A DNA stretch of 64,000 nucleotides from Petrosia ficiformis (GCA_947044365.1 OX345636.1:55593746-55657745), one strand, 5' to 3'; counted from the stretch's first letter, positions 1 to 12,287 are shown. The notes: generated from the sequence alone by a model not told the origin. Program-made: numbers and translations.

Positions 1-1150
1 AATCTCTCATAGCATCACGAACTTGTACAAGATTACTGTGTTCGATTGTCGATATCTTAAGGTCAAGAACTCTTACTTCTGAGATACCTTGAACTTTCTA
101 TAATGTGTGTACATGAAACTGGATAATTACAATCAACTAAATGTTTACTGCATTTAACATACCTTTCGTAAACTGCCTTTTTGGTAAATCACTTTTTTGT
201 TCTCAAGCTCTTGCATAGGAATACAATTAAAGAAGTTCTGTACTGCTGAGGTACTAAAAAGTGATTTAAGACCATCACCACACCTACAAAGAAAAGGAAA
301 CAACCAAAAAAAAAGAATAATCAATCAATTATTGTTTTTTCCTGCAACTTACTGATTGGATGAACATAGAAATCGGAGATACTCGATGATAGAAAGTTTA
401 TGCCCAATATCTCTACTTGGTGCTCGTCTGTTTGCAAAAACATTTTGGCTTCTGATGAATGAGTTGAAAGCCTCAAACCTACAGATATGTGAGGGAATAT
501 CAGCACAGTGCTTGCTGTTGTTTACAAACCTTTCAGTGTTGTAGCAAGATGGGTGAGAGAAATCTCGAATATTGTCGGGCAGGTGCAACAGAATATGAAC
601 TTTAATCCTCTGTCCATGTTCTGGGTACTGTTTTATAATTTCGGACACAAAATCTTGACAAACAGATTGATATTCATGAATCTTCTCAGAAAAGAGTGAT
701 TTGAAACACCTGTTTGAATTACCAGAGATATACAAAAAAGAAAGACAATTAACACGCATTAATAATTTAATTATCTTGTCATTTGGAACAAATCAATCTA
801 GACTACAGCATGAACAATGTATTATGTTTAGTTTCGTTACCTTAGACAGAAGTAACCAAACTTTCTTCTGCTCATCAGTAAGATATGGTGATATTATAAA
901 AAGTGACATTTGCATCCATCCTTTGAAATCTCGTCCTACAAAGGACTGGTAGTAGTAACACACGTTACCATATACTTTTGTAGAAAATCCAGAGTAATTA
1001 AATCCTGACAAAAAAAGGGTCACTTCAAATTATTAGAAATTAGATCAGAACTCACTTTCTCCATCTGCATGTTCAGATAATATTTCGTCTACGTTTAGCA
1101 TTACTGTATCTTCAACGATGTTTTTCGCTTCTTTTACAGTTAATTCATCT
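1..1150 (-). pseudogene. CACTA/Plavaka-like (KDZ/CMC-type) transposase, C-terminal part, spliced, runs off left edge
   Basis: Read on the minus strand the segments are: about 1055-1145 (acidic, ELTVKEAKNIVEDTV...ADGE); about 838-1007 (FNYSGFSTKVYGN ... LTDEQKKVWLLLSK); 530-709; 353-478; 163-283; and 1-97, which continues off the window. Introns have GT-AG ends; the one at 479-529 is only 51 nt and splits NTER|FEAFNS. The diagnostic stretch is KVHILLHLPDNIRDF, then NTERFEAFNSFIR, NRRAPSRDI and IIEYLRFLC. I recognise this from Plavaka/KDZ-type transposases of the CMC (CACTA) supergroup, where the E of the (F/Y)NTE motif is catalytic. The splices 530|478, 353|283 and 163|97 keep frame. The join between the 838-1007 segment and 709 does not, so one boundary is wrong or the copy has decayed. 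The earlier catalytic D residues were not identified. Family call is moderately sure; function today is doubtful. Confidence 0.6.
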
Positions 1151-1425
1151 TAAACGAATCGTTTCATTTTGTAAACGGAAACAATTCGGGTAAGTGATTA
1201 TTTGGCTGTGTAGCTTCTGCTTCACACATGAATTACAACTACGCATGCGCAATGACGTCATAGTAAACGACATAGAGTGTACCGTCGAAACGTAGTTTAT
1301 ACGCTAAAATTAGCATCATCGTAGAAACGTCGTTTACACGCTACGTAGCTAAAACGGTACGGGTTAACTACGGAACGGAGCGTTTCGTACTACGATCGTA
1401 GAACGAAGACAGAACGTGAACTTTT
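1130..1425. repeat. CpG-rich cluster of AAACG/CGTTT motifs upstream of the transposase (subterminal-repeat-like)
   Basis: Inside otherwise AT-rich DNA this stretch carries many copies of AAACG or CGTTT in both orientations, for example TAAACGAATCGTTT, GTAAACGG, GTCGTTTAC and ACGGAGCGTTTCG, plus the palindrome CTACGATCGTAG near 1391-1402. It lies just 5' of the minus-strand transposase. CACTA-group elements are known for short subterminal repeats that bind their transposase; assigning this cluster to that role is inference. It could also be the promoter of that gene. I found no convincing terminal inverted repeat. Confidence 0.4.
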
Positions 1426-1436
1426 TTTTGTTTTCT

Positions 1437-1575
1437 ACTGTATGTATGTATGTATGTATATACATGTATGTAATGTATGTATATACATACATGTATGTAT
1501 GTATGTATGCATGTATGTATGTATGTACGTACAATGTACTCATGTATGTATGCACATGTATATACATGTATATGT
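1437..1575. repeat. GTAT microsatellite with TACATGTA interruptions
   Basis: Tandem GTAT/ATGT units interspersed with the palindrome TACATG. Long open frames on both strands here are repeat artefacts (Met-Tyr-Val-Cys runs). Confidence 0.9.
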
Positions 1576-2260
1576 ATCATATTCAGATCTGTTTATATTA
1601 TCAGGAACCATTAAAGAAATTTTGTTCAAAATATCTGGTTGGAAGGAATTTGTAAAGTTTTGAAGAGGGCTCACGAGTAGAAAACAGGTTTGTGGCTTCA
1701 ATCACTTGCATACAAAATGTAGTGCTGAAACAAATACTGCTTCTTGGTATTCGAATACTCGCTTTTCTTAACGAAATGAATACTTGAATATTTGCTTGCT
1801 TACTCATCATAAATTGTTTGAATTAAAATATTAAGTCAGCATTTTGCTGTACGTACATAGTTACAATAGATGTAACCACTGTGTTTTTATTGTTCATTCT
1901 TTTTATATAAACCAGTAACATGAAGCTAGAAACTTCTCCACCGTCATTTAATTTCCTTTTTATAATTGCACGTATTTTGTTTCTGTGCATGTGCAAATGT
2001 TAAACGAATAATTGAATACCAAAAAATACATTTGAATACTTAAATAACGAATAAATATCAGAATATTTCAATATTCGCTTCAACACTAATGATCTGTCTT
2101 CATCCATCGATCAAACACGTGGCTTTCAAAATGATTGAAAGTATTTACTAATAAAAAGATTTTTACGGAATACGTAACTACATTTGAATAAAAAGATTTT
2201 TACGGAATATGTACGCAAACATACATATAATGCAAACTTTCCAGCTAACTGATAAGTGTG
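1576..2260. other. No gene seen; AT-rich repeat-like DNA
   Basis: No open frame with recognisable content. The 2130-2205 stretch contains a short direct repeat of AAAAAGATTTTTACGGAAT. Confidence 0.5.
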
Positions 2261-2425
2261 GGGCTCGCTCGGGCTCGCCCCAATCACCCTTATGATATTA
2301 AACTATACAGTACAGGTACATGTATACATACATTATTGATGTACATGTATTAACCTTGTGACATTAAACTATACACTGTAGTGCATATAAAGTTGTCACA
2401 TTTTAATTATGAATGTGAACAGACA
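2256..2425. repeat. Dispersed repeat with small GC-rich hairpin; second copy at 55060-55160
   Basis: A hairpin at about 2256-2300 (GGGGCTCGC ... GCCCC) is followed by a segment containing ATTAAACTATACACT and GAATGTGAACAGAC. Both motifs recur in the same order at about 55080-55155, so this is an interspersed repeat family rather than unique sequence. Confidence 0.5.
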
Positions 2426-5090
2426 TTTCCCTTCCTACAGAGTGAACATGTCCTCATCTTCCAAATGATCCCGATAATCTGTAGTCCTATGTGGTTTAGG
2501 ATCCACAAGGTGGTATTCAATACAACCTGGCCAAGAAGATGTCTGTAAGTTTATGCAATTATGTAATTAATAATTATAATACCTGAGATGTTGCAATAAA
2601 ATTATGGGCACATATAAGCACATCTAATACTCATACAAATAGCATGTTAATAGTAGTGTGTAGCAATATGTATGATGAATTGGCTCAGTATAATCACTAT
2701 AATAGGCATGAAAAAGTCAGATGATAACACCACAAAGTGATATTTTTCTCCATACATCTCAATTATGATGATTATACACCTGCTATGTGGCTAGGTTCTA
2801 ACATAATTCATGAGGTTGCCCACAATCACAGCCTCAGGGGTGTGTTATACATGTCTACTTTCTCAGATAGGTACATACAACATATGTATGTATGTATGTT
2901 TGTATAGTATGTAGTATGTAGTATGTATGTTAAGGGGGCACTAAGGTGTTTGGATTGAAATATTAGCTAGTGAATATTTGTAAACCAAGCCATTTTACTA
3001 TTAGTTATTAATGTAGCTTTAGTGTTTTACTATTCTGTGTTCTAAATGCCTGGATATTCTGTTACCATTTCTGCCGCCAATTTATTGTAATATGGAATTT
3101 GTAACAAAGAAACTTTTGCTAATGTACAACTTTGATTTTGTAAATTATTATAATCTATGACCCCAGTTCACATGACCTGTGCTCTTTTAAGAAATGAGTG
3201 AATATATAGTGAATGCACAACACAAAGTTATAAATGATATAAGATATGATAAAGGTAATAATTACAAGTTTGAAGGTCATGTATCCAATAGTTTTCCTGT
3301 CCTTTGCATAGTAGGGTGTCATTTGTTTAATAATCACCACTTCCATGTCATGTATAGAATGGTTTGGCAAATTCAATCTGATGTTTCAAGAATTTTATGG
3401 TTTTGTTGGATGATGGTTCTATGGGAGGACAGTGACTGATGGTATGTGACGAATGGAACTCTGTCTGTAGGCTGTTTAAGACTCTCATCTCAACTGGTTT
3501 CATATACTCTATTGATGGAAGGATTGATGGTAGTTTCCGTGTAGCCTCTATTCATTAAATTCACTTTCAGTTCTTAATAAAAGAATAAACAACCACAGAG
3601 CAGATGTCACACATAAACAAATACAAAAAAACTGTATCTACACATTTTAATATGCCAAACAACTCCATACAACATGGAAGTGGTGATTATTGAAAACCAA
3701 CAACCCCCTACTATGCATTGGATACATGACCTACAAACTTGTTATGTGAACCTGACAGCTCAGCTGTCCTCGTTAACACCTGATAAGGAAGCCAATACAT
3801 GTATGTGGGAGCAACTTGCAGCTTAAGTTGCCTAGCCTCTGGGTGTACTTATTATATTGCTATGAGGCTAAGTGTTAGCTGTTGAAATTGCTATTCACAC
3901 ACTTGTAAAGATTTATACCCAAAGGGTTTTTAGAAAAGGAATGAAGGTGGACTTTAGTGTAGAAAATTTATCATCCACCGCATTAATAAATTTTGAGGAT
4001 TAACCATGGACTTCATCTGTATCAATGGTTGCATTTTTGAAGCCCTTTGATATTTTTCAACCACATTTCTAGTTTTCTACACAAGACAGTCTACTAAATG
4101 TGCTTTAAGCTTGTGCAAAAATCCAAAGCTATAAGCAATCGAATTGACAAAGACGCTAAGTGTGGGTGTTGGCACTGGCCACTGCACTTTCAAACACTCA
4201 TTTTGTTGCTTTCCTCCCACTAATCATCAATGACATTGTTAGAAGGTTCTCTGTATAAGTAAGTTAAAAGTTTGTAAAATATAAAAGGTATGAAGGAAAA
4301 CATTCGGTATGTACATTCGTGAATTAATTGAATTTGATCCAAAACCATCAAACTACCAATTAAAAAACACTGTCAATAATATTTCACAGTATGTGTAGGT
4401 TTGCAATTTCCTTAGCTAAAACCATTTTTTGTTTGATTTCACTTAATATACCAAAGATCATTTAGACTTTTGGGATGGCATACACTTATAATAAATAATT
4501 ATCTGATGGGGTACTCTGCATGCCAAACAATGGAATCAGACTCTGAGGCTACTACTCAGGGTTGTCACTTCATATAAGTATATTCTACAACCACAGAATA
4601 CATGCTTGAGTGAGAAGAAATACACTGATTTTTTGGTTGATTTCACTTAATATACCAAAGATCATGAGGCTAAAGTACATTCACATTGAGTTGGCACCTA
4701 ATGGTACTCACCATGAGAATGATATTACACAGCCAATTGAGAGGCAACAAACCAAATCATGTAATGAAGTCCACAGAAAAATATACATGCGTAGATTTCA
4801 TTACCTAATATTTATCATCATAAATTATGGTATCATTATTAGCCTTTTTATTATCATTAGCTATTTTATCTTCATAACTATAATATAATGATTATTATCT
4901 GTTTGTTATATGAAAATAAATTGAACCAGGTTTAATGTCATGACTTGGTTGAAGTTGTTTGTAGACTACAACTAGTTGCCATGGCAATGGAGTCTTAGGC
5001 CTGTGCAATAATATAAATATATATTATGTCCAGTCCTATATCTTGGTTAGAAAGTCCAATACGATTGTGACAAATCAGAGTATGGGCAAG
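2426..5090. other. No gene recognised; contains inverted repeat 3268-3355 / 3672-3742
   Basis: The sequences around 3268-3355 and 3672-3742 are imperfect inverted copies of each other (shared GGTCATGTATCCAAT, GCATAGTAGGG and AATAATCACCACTTCCATG). They define a roughly 475-bp foldback-like element. Open frames of 70-90 codons here show no coding character. Confidence 0.45.
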
Positions 5091-5107
5091 AAGGTTAAAT
5101 GTCCATG

Positions 5108-5160
5108 TAAGTGTGGTCTATTCACTCCTCCGCTTTGCCTCAGTGAATAGACCACACTTA
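5108..5160. repeat. Perfect 19-bp inverted repeat (hairpin)
   Basis: Arm 5108-5126 is the exact reverse complement of 5142-5160, with a 15-nt loop rich in C. It is one of a series of foldback hairpins in this part of the window. Confidence 0.8.
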
Positions 5161-5195
5161 TATGGGGTTTAACATATACATATATATGTATATGT

Positions 5196-5275
5196 TATAA
5201 CACCCTACGAGTGCTATATCAGATTTACAATCACCGAGGGCGAGGTGATTATATAGCACGAGTAGGTGTATTATA
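5196..5275. repeat. Foldback hairpin
   Basis: Nested arms ACACC...GAGTGCTATAT / ATATAGCAC...GGTGT and AATCACC / GGTGATT around a GC-rich apex (GAGGGCGAG). Same design as the hairpins at 5509-5567 and 25530-25666: an AT-rich stem with a short GC-rich loop. Confidence 0.7.
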
Positions 5276-5508
5276 ATTAATATTTTTCACAAAATACAAA
5301 ACCTTTGTTGATGTCTGATGCTTCTCCTACCTTTTTGTTGGCACTTTGGAGAAGGTAAGTGTTGTTTTCTTGTAGTCTGTTTCGACAGCAGGTTTTATAT
5401 CTGACCACAGAGTGCCAATCTGATTTATAAACCTGTGGTTAACTTTGAAGTTTCGCTGTATAGGGATATATATATACATGTATATATATGTATGGGTTCA
5501 AGGTGTGT

Positions 5509-5567
5509 ATATCAGCCCTTCACCCAGCCCTCACGGCTGCTATCCAGGTAGGGTGAAGGGCTGATAT
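5509..5567. repeat. Perfect 17-bp inverted repeat (hairpin)
   Basis: Arm 5509-5525 (ATATCAGCCCTTCACCC) and its exact reverse complement at 5551-5567, with the loop CAGCCCTCACGGCTGC and adjoining bases. Confidence 0.8.
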
Positions 5568-5569
5568 TG

Positions 5570-6700
5570 CTGATACATACCTCGAAGCCATAATATATTC
5601 TATACCTTACATGTACATCAATGTTACCTGACATCTACAGCTTTTTTCCATTTATAAACAACTCTTCAATTTACAACTTGATTGTGCATGCTCAAATTGT
5701 TAGGAATATAATGTCTTATATATATATCAGCCCTGTGGTTTCATATCCACCTGTGGTTGGGTGTATATAACACAACTTTGATGTGGCTGTTACCTATATA
5801 CATATGTCATGATGAAGCCACCCTTCAAAGCATTGCTATATAATATATATAAATGTGCTAAGTTCACTGTGTGGTTTGTGGCTTCATTATAAACATGACT
5901 TTGAAGTCATGAGATTATGTCATGGTCACTTGTGCAATATCAGGCTTATAATCAACCTTGCCCTCCCTCCACAAGCCTCTAGTCACACATGAAGTGTGCA
6001 TGTGCTTTTCATTTAAGCAAGCTAATTGTAAGTGTTTATGGTTGTGTGGCTGCTTGTGATTAAAGTCCAATTAGTAGGAAGTACTAGACATGGTAATAAC
6101 TTTCATAATAATTAATTTTTATTATAATTTATGATATACATCAATCTGTGCAATGTAACAACTAATGACAATTTGGGATACACTGTGCTGATGAGACCCA
6201 ATAGGTCGAAACAATCTGATCAGTGTACATACATATATATTCAGATTGTCCACAGTTGCCCTTACAAAGTTATAACACATCTGATTGCATGAAGATTGAT
6301 GGATACTGTGTGAATATCATTAGTGTCATTTCAATACTAATTTAAACCCTCACACCTAGCAACTCCTACTATAAGAACTAGCCATTTAAACATTCAGGCC
6401 AGCTGCAAATTTATGTCAATGTGGTGTGCCTGATAGGCTTGATATACATTCTTCGACCAAATAATATTATCAATATAAAATTGCGAATTGCAATTATAAA
6501 GATTCAATTTAGTGAAATGTCTAAATCATGTAAGGGTATAAGGTATAATAAGGCTGTAGCATCAAAAAAAAATTATTATTATTAATCATTAAATAAATGA
6601 AAATGGGTGTGATAGAGCTGCTCATTGGTCAATTACTCACATGATCATACTTTTTCATTACTCATTCCTCACCACTAAGCAATAAAAATTAATTGATTTC
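5570..6700. other. No gene seen; AT-rich intergenic or repeat DNA
   Basis: Short TATA-rich tracts and no coding signal on either strand. Confidence 0.5.
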
Positions 6701-6715
6701 TGGGGACATGGAGTG

Positions 6716-6975
6716 TGTCATGTATGTGATGATGGGTAGGTGTATGTATCATTATGTACATGTATGTGATGATGGGTGGGTGCATGTATGATTGTGCGTA
6801 TGCATAATATGTACATGTATGTGATGAAGGGTATATAGGTATATGTATAATTATGTACATGTATGTGATGATGGGTAGGTGTATGTATGATTGTGTATAT
6901 GTGTATATGTACATGTATGTGATGATGAGTAGGTGTATGTACAAGTATGTGATGATGGGTAGGTGTATATATGAC
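6716..6975. repeat. Minisatellite, core GTATGTGATGATGGGTAGGT
   Basis: Several imperfect head-to-tail copies of the core, separated by variable (TATG)n spacers. The open frames across it (Thr-His-His-His-Ile repeats on the minus strand) are artefacts of the repeat. Confidence 0.85.
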
Positions 6976-6989
6976 ATAATTATACAATG

Positions 6990-7500
6990 TACATGACATA
7001 CATGTAATACAGTATACACTGTATGTAACATAGCTACAGCATGTGCATGTACATTAAATAATATATACAAACATCTAAATATAACGTACATACATGTACA
7101 TGCAGCTACAGCATATATATTATAGTTATACAATGTTGTTAGTACATACATGTATTACATTATACACTTAGCTACAGCATGTGCATGTACATGAAATACA
7201 TACATAGATATGTATGTATGTATAATTGTATGTATATGTGTATGTACTATGTAGGTGTATGTATGCAGGTATTTATATGTATGTATATGTATACATTGTA
7301 TATACAAGTATGCATGTATATGTAATATGTACATGTAATATGTATGTACGTATGTACTGTATATGTATGTATCTGTGTATCTTTATATGTATGTATGTAT
7401 AATATGTAACTCCAATGAAAGTTATTAAGACCAACTATTATTAGCATAACAATTTGTAAAATCATTTTTTTTAAATTTATTAAGACCAACTATTATTAAC
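6990..7500. repeat. TACATGTA/GTAT-rich low-complexity DNA with a direct repeat near its end
   Basis: ATGT/TACATG microsatellite up to about 7405. Then GTTATTAAGACCAACTATTA at about 7421-7440 recurs almost exactly at about 7477-7497. Confidence 0.7.
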
Positions 7501-7537
7501 AACCACAACAAAGAAAGAATCTAATTATTATTGAAAG

Positions 7538-8506
7538 TTATTCTTGATCTGTCATCAATTTCCACAGCACATAGTTTGTGACAGCTGAGATACTCCCATC
7601 TTCAGATACACTAAATTCTATCCTGCTACAATCGGGTTTGTCTAATTCTAAATGCATGTGCATTTTTAGAATATATGCCGTATTCTCACTCAATGTAGCA
7701 AGAATGATATATATTTCAATGTTGGTTATTTCAACACATTGAGCCATTAGTGCCCTCATTGCTACGTTTGATCCTATTATAAGGGATTCGGACATTGCTT
7801 GTGCTATGTCCATATGTGTATGGACATCTTTGCCTTCCATGCCACCTGCTCGTACCAAAAAAGAATGCTCTTGTGATCTCGTCATGATTGCACCAGCAAG
7901 CAACTGTGACCTTGTACAAAATTTTTCTTTGTGGAAAAATGCAATATCCACCCTCGACTTTCCATAATTGTGAGGTGGGCCACCCAGAAAGGTCCTTTTT
8001 TCTAAGAGGTTGTTGGCTTCATTGAAGACTGCAAAGTTTCGCTCCTGTAATGGATACTTCAATAGGTCATAAAAAAAATTTTTCCTCATGGTTTCCTGGT
8101 TGTCAAAATTAAGTGTCACAGGGATTAAATTTTTAACAGTAACCTGCACTGTGCATTCAGGTACTGAACTTGGTGCACTGATTTTAGTTGGCTTCGGAAC
8201 TACCTTCATGATTTCTGGATCGTTAGTTATACAACAATCTCCTTTGATAGTTAGTATATTAAATAATTCTGCTGGGAGCACTGGTGGTTTTTCTTCTACA
8301 AATGAGATTATAAGATCACGTGTAGGTATATCTTGTATTTCTGATGAAGGGTTACTAGCAGTTTCAGACTTTTTGGGAAATAAGAAGACATACGAGTCTT
8401 TACATTTTTTTGGACAACCACGCTTATCGTGAACTTTCATGTAACCTTCACAGGAAACTTTTGATTCTTTCCGTGGAGAAAGGGAAAACATGTAGTAAAC
8501 TGACAT
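7538..8506 (-). CDS. Single-exon protein of unknown function, 322 aa
   Basis: A continuous 323-codon frame, the second longest uninterrupted one in the window and well above chance in DNA this AT-rich. The first Met (MSVYYMFSLSPRKESK) gives 322 residues. The N-terminal third is Lys/Ser-rich with four cysteines (VSCEG, GCPKKC). Residues 60-160 are mixed. From about residue 165 it looks globular, with SRVDIAFFHKEKF, RAGGMEGKDVHTH and a hydrophobic helix-like stretch (EIYIILATLSENTAYIL). No signal peptide or clear membrane span. I do not recognise the family. It could be a transposon accessory protein or an exon of a larger gene; no splice partner was found. A (GA)n tract lies about 60 bp upstream. 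Confidence 0.45.
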   Translation of the reverse strand: MSVYYMFSLSPRKESKVSCEGYMKVHDKRGCPKKCKDSYVFLFPKKSETASNPSSEIQDIPTRDLIISFVEEKPPVLPAELFNILTIKGDCCITNDPEIMKVVPKPTKISAPSSVPECTVQVTVKNLIPVTLNFDNQETMRKNFFYDLLKYPLQERNFAVFNEANNLLEKRTFLGGPPHNYGKSRVDIAFFHKEKFCTRSQLLAGAIMTRSQEHSFLVRAGGMEGKDVHTHMDIAQAMSESLIIGSNVAMRALMAQCVEITNIEIYIILATLSENTAYILKMHMHLELDKPDCSRIEFSVSEDGSISAVTNYVLWKLMTDQE

Positions 8507-8561
8507 GCTGGTGAAGTATTATGTTCTCTGAATGACTTCCAAACAGAATGACTTAAAAACT

Positions 8562-8602
8562 GAGGGAGAGAGAGAGAGAGAGAGAGAGAGTGAGAGAGAC
8601 GC
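8562..8602. repeat. (GA)n microsatellite
   Basis: Almost pure GAGAGA tract just upstream of the 322-aa gene (which lies on the opposite strand). It produces a Ser-Leu-Ser-Leu frame on the minus strand. Confidence 0.9.
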
Positions 8603-9224
8603 AGACTATGATACGCATGCATGACAGAATTAGAACTCATAAAAAAAAGTGAAGAGTAACAGATCAAGTGAAATACACTAAGGCCTTTGCAACGTATGTC
8701 TTTACAGTTGGTCTGAGTGAGTGTGCGAGTGTGTGTATGAGCAAGCCATTAGAAATAACTGTAACTCTATTTCTGATCTTTTCATTCAGGGGTACACACA
8801 ACACATACAAATGAACATACATATCAAAAGTATAAAATGTGCACACTCACATATTCCAAACTGTTGTACTATAGATTGAGTACACAGAGAGAGAGAAAAG
8901 TCACAACAACTGGGACCAACTTGAGTAGATAGAAAAAAAACTGGCCCAAAGAAAAAATTATCACAAAAACCGGAACAACTCGACACGAGACTCTTACAAC
9001 TTGCTCCAAGCAAAACAACACTCAGCCTACTACTCCTAATACAAACAGTTTGGGAGGATTAGACCAATCAGATTGATCAAATGCTAAATGACTGTACACT
9101 GGTAGTCATGCCAACAACCAAAAATTTCTCTGCCAATTATATTAGTGCTGTAGTATATATCATGTAATATAGCATGGTATAACAATTAGTACATAGTTAT
9201 ATGAAGTTCTTCCTGTGTTTATTA

Positions 9225-9710
9225 ATTACCCTCGCCGCGTAGCGTAGGCGGAAAGGTACGGTAATCGTTTTGTCTGTGTGTGTGTGTGTTAGCAATTTTT
9301 CTTGAAAAATAAAAACATTGACATTTCAAAAGGGGTACTGGTACACTTCAAATTATATATACAAGGAAAAAAAAGAACGTAGGAATTCTTCTAAAACCTT
9401 TTTGTTCTAAAGTTATGACAAGTTTTATAACTCACAGTTACCGTTTCACGACTTTAAGATGAAACGAGGGCAATAACGAGAGTAAATATAGACACACAAA
9501 ACACAGGTGATCCTCTTGCATGGCTGTCGCTAGCCAAGAAACACTTCAAACCACCAAAACAATCGATGTAATGGTTGCTACTACATCGCTAGATAGTAGT
9601 GATGGGCGATACCGGTACCCAAGTACTCGATACTTCGGTTCCAGCACACAAACTGTTGGTACCGATTACTGGAAACAGTACGTTCGATACCATAACCACA
9701 CCCACTTAAC
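9225..9710. repeat. Dispersed repeat, related to 20990-21200; includes one end of a TAGTGATG-type MITE
   Basis: Segment 9400-9600 (TTATAACTCACAGTTAC; GGCTGTCGCTAGCCAAG; TGGTTGCTACTACATCG) matches 21020-21185 (TTATAACTCACGGTTAC; GACTATCGCTAGCAAAG; TGGTTGCTACAACATCG). At 9597 TAGTGATGGGCGATACCGG resembles the end of the hAT-type MITEs at 35217 and 41454, but no matching right end is present, so it is truncated. The open frames here are not genes. Confidence 0.5.
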
Positions 9711-9789
9711 CTTAATATTTGTTAATATAATCTAACAATAATATTGACTTTATATTAATTAATAATGCTTGTGTTTGTTTTTTTTCTTT

Positions 9790-10247
9790 GAACAGAACCA
9801 CCAAACACTTCATCCTTGGACTATTTTACAAGTGTCTGAACCTGGGTATACTTTTGCCGACTTCATTGACGTCTCTGTTCTACCTGGGCGTTCTACCACA
9901 ATGTACGTTGTAAATTCTGTTTATGATGGACCAGGAAAAGAAACTCCTTAGATACTGTAGATGTTAGTCTGTGCGTTCTACCAGTTATCTCATCTTTTGG
10001 TAGCTTTGTAAAGTATTGTGTGGTAACACGTGGTGATAATGACAATGATAATGGAATGGAGCTTACAAATGTGGAGATTCGGGTACATAATTGCCAAGAT
10101 CCTATCGTGAAATTGTATTATTCAGCCAAGTATGAGCCAATATATATGTATTGTGCGAGAAATAAACTATGGACAATTCCTGATCAATATTCTCAATGTC
10201 AAGAATATTGTAGCGTATATACCACCAATCCAGAAATGATTAATTAA
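9790..10247 (+). pseudogene. Possible degraded coding remnant, unknown
   Basis: Two frames in different phases, 9769-9951 and 10020-10247, read as protein-like text (PGYTFADFIDVSVLPG; NVEIRVHNCQDPIVKLYY; CARNKLWTIPDQYSQCQ). The second is Cys- and Tyr-rich. Neither is recognised and no splice sites clearly join them. A chance pair of frames cannot be excluded. Confidence 0.2.
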
Positions 10248-10874
10248 GTATGTACTGTGTATTGAATTTTTTGTGAGTATTTCGTTTTCTGAAGTAAAAT
10301 AATTGGATTTGGGGCATTATTTTATTTAAAAAAATTATAGTGTGCCACGCCGCGTGCCCGTATAACCTCTGCCCTAGCATGCAATGAACATTAGTAGGCT
10401 TCCAAGAAATCCATATAATTACAATGCTTTGTTAATTGCAGGAAGGCATCCAGCCAGAGTGTTTGATTCAGTAGCAATGTTAACTGTATTTTAGCTTTAT
10501 CACTTCACTACAGTGTATCATAATCTCCATATTGTCACTTTCTTTATTATAATAAAATATGCCATACATAGTTATAAGACAGTCATAGGTCTTTAGGTCA
10601 AGATATTAGTTGTTTATGTAGAGACCTCAAAATGTCACTAAAATAACAAACAGGATCAATAAACTAGTAAACAAGTTGGATAATTCATCAATCATTGAAA
10701 CTTTAAATTAATCTTTCAATGAAGAAAAAAATCATCTAAAACAATAATAATAACTACTAAATTGAGCAATAACATCAACTATATACAATGTGTAAATGCT
10801 ACACAAAGTAAAATGATTTTCATTGACACATATTGATCACATGCAAATCACATGATTTAGTTTAAGCCACTCAA

Positions 10875-11015
10875 TTGCTCAGAACCCCCTTATCATCAGA
10901 TCCAGACTCAGAGCCACTCAACTCATCCGTTGAGAAAAAAATAGAAGCCAAATCAGTACCAAACTGCTGTTGTTCCTTGTCTAATCCAGTTTGTTGCAGC
11001 TCGACTATACATAAC
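10875..11015 (-). CDS. Exon-like segment, acidic tail (candidate terminal exon of gene B)
   Basis: Minus-strand frame LQQTGLDKEQQQFGTDLA followed by STDELSGSESGSDDKG and a TGA. A splice-acceptor-like AG lies just upstream. The segment is homologous to 22735-22790 (+), where KLQRTQVDKKQQQFGT ends in a stop. Substitutions between the two copies include synonymous ones, and this copy stays open into an acidic tail, so it looks like real coding sequence. The frame at the acceptor is unclear. Function unknown. Confidence 0.35.
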
Positions 11016-11229
11016 CTTTACCTGTAGAAATAACACATATCAGTATTACTAAACTATATGTATTATCAACAGGAATATAATAGGACAGTCCCTCTTTCCT
11101 AATAGCATGAGAATTTCTAATACCACATGGAAACATTCTATATAATAGACACATAACTTTTAGTATTATTGATAAGCTCATATGGCACATCATTGGCCCA
11201 AAGTGCCAGATGGCGCATTAATTAATTCT

Positions 11230-12287
11230 TTGTTAGTTATCTCAAGATGTATTCCAATTGGCACACATTGTTGAGCCAATTTGGCCCATGCTTCAAAACT
11301 TCTGAAACACATTCTAACAGACACATTCTTATTATGATCGATTATATTTTTTCTGATAGCAAATAGTAAATCATAATTTTGATCATAAACAGGTAGTGGT
11401 TTAGTAACATTTGTATTTAGTATTTGTTCTGAAGTATTGTATTAATGAATATACTAGAGGTGGGAGAGAGCTTTATAGTATGAGTGTAATCATGTATTCA
11501 TAACTGCATATATTTATTTATCGTAATAATAATATTCACATGCCAGTTCTTTAATTTAACTGTTAACTGAAATGATTGAAGAATGTTTGAATATAATGTC
11601 ATCACTATTACACAATACAGTACATATCAGAAAGGCACAACCGTGCTGAACACGTATACACATGTACACTTCTGACATACAAATGCACGTTTTATATAAA
11701 CACATAGGTACGTGCATGTATAAAAACGCAAATGTAATTGTATCTGACTATCAAAAAGGTTTGTAAACCCTGCAAACACATAATTTAATTAATTTTATAA
11801 TTAATTTAATTATGTTATAGTAACATACATGCATGTAGCCACAACATCCCCTATGAAAATCTAAATTGAAACTCATGCTATTCCTTGCAACTGCACTAAC
11901 CAATAAAATGGTTATTTTAATCATTTATTTTTTGCAGTATATATAATAGAAAACAACAGCAACAGAATAACACATCACCTTGACTGATTAGTTGTTACCA
12001 CACATGTATGCCATTTTACCACATGTCTACTAGTACTAAATGTATCCACGCACAGGCACATGTGGAGGTTTAACTATGACAACATCCTGGATTAACCACA
12101 ATAGCATATGTGTTTAACTACGAGCACATGTGGGTTTAATTATAAATGCGTATCAGCTTGTGACATTCACAATTACATTACATGTGATCTCTCAATTTAA
12201 TGTACTGTGCCTAAAATCACTTAGAGAATTTGCTAACTCAGGAAGTACTCCTTCACTACTCAATAACTTTTTACTAAGACTAGTATC

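Noticed and set aside
6675..7151. 158-codon minus-strand frame rich in Thr-Tyr-His-Ile
   Set aside because: Translation of a minisatellite/microsatellite; periodic composition.
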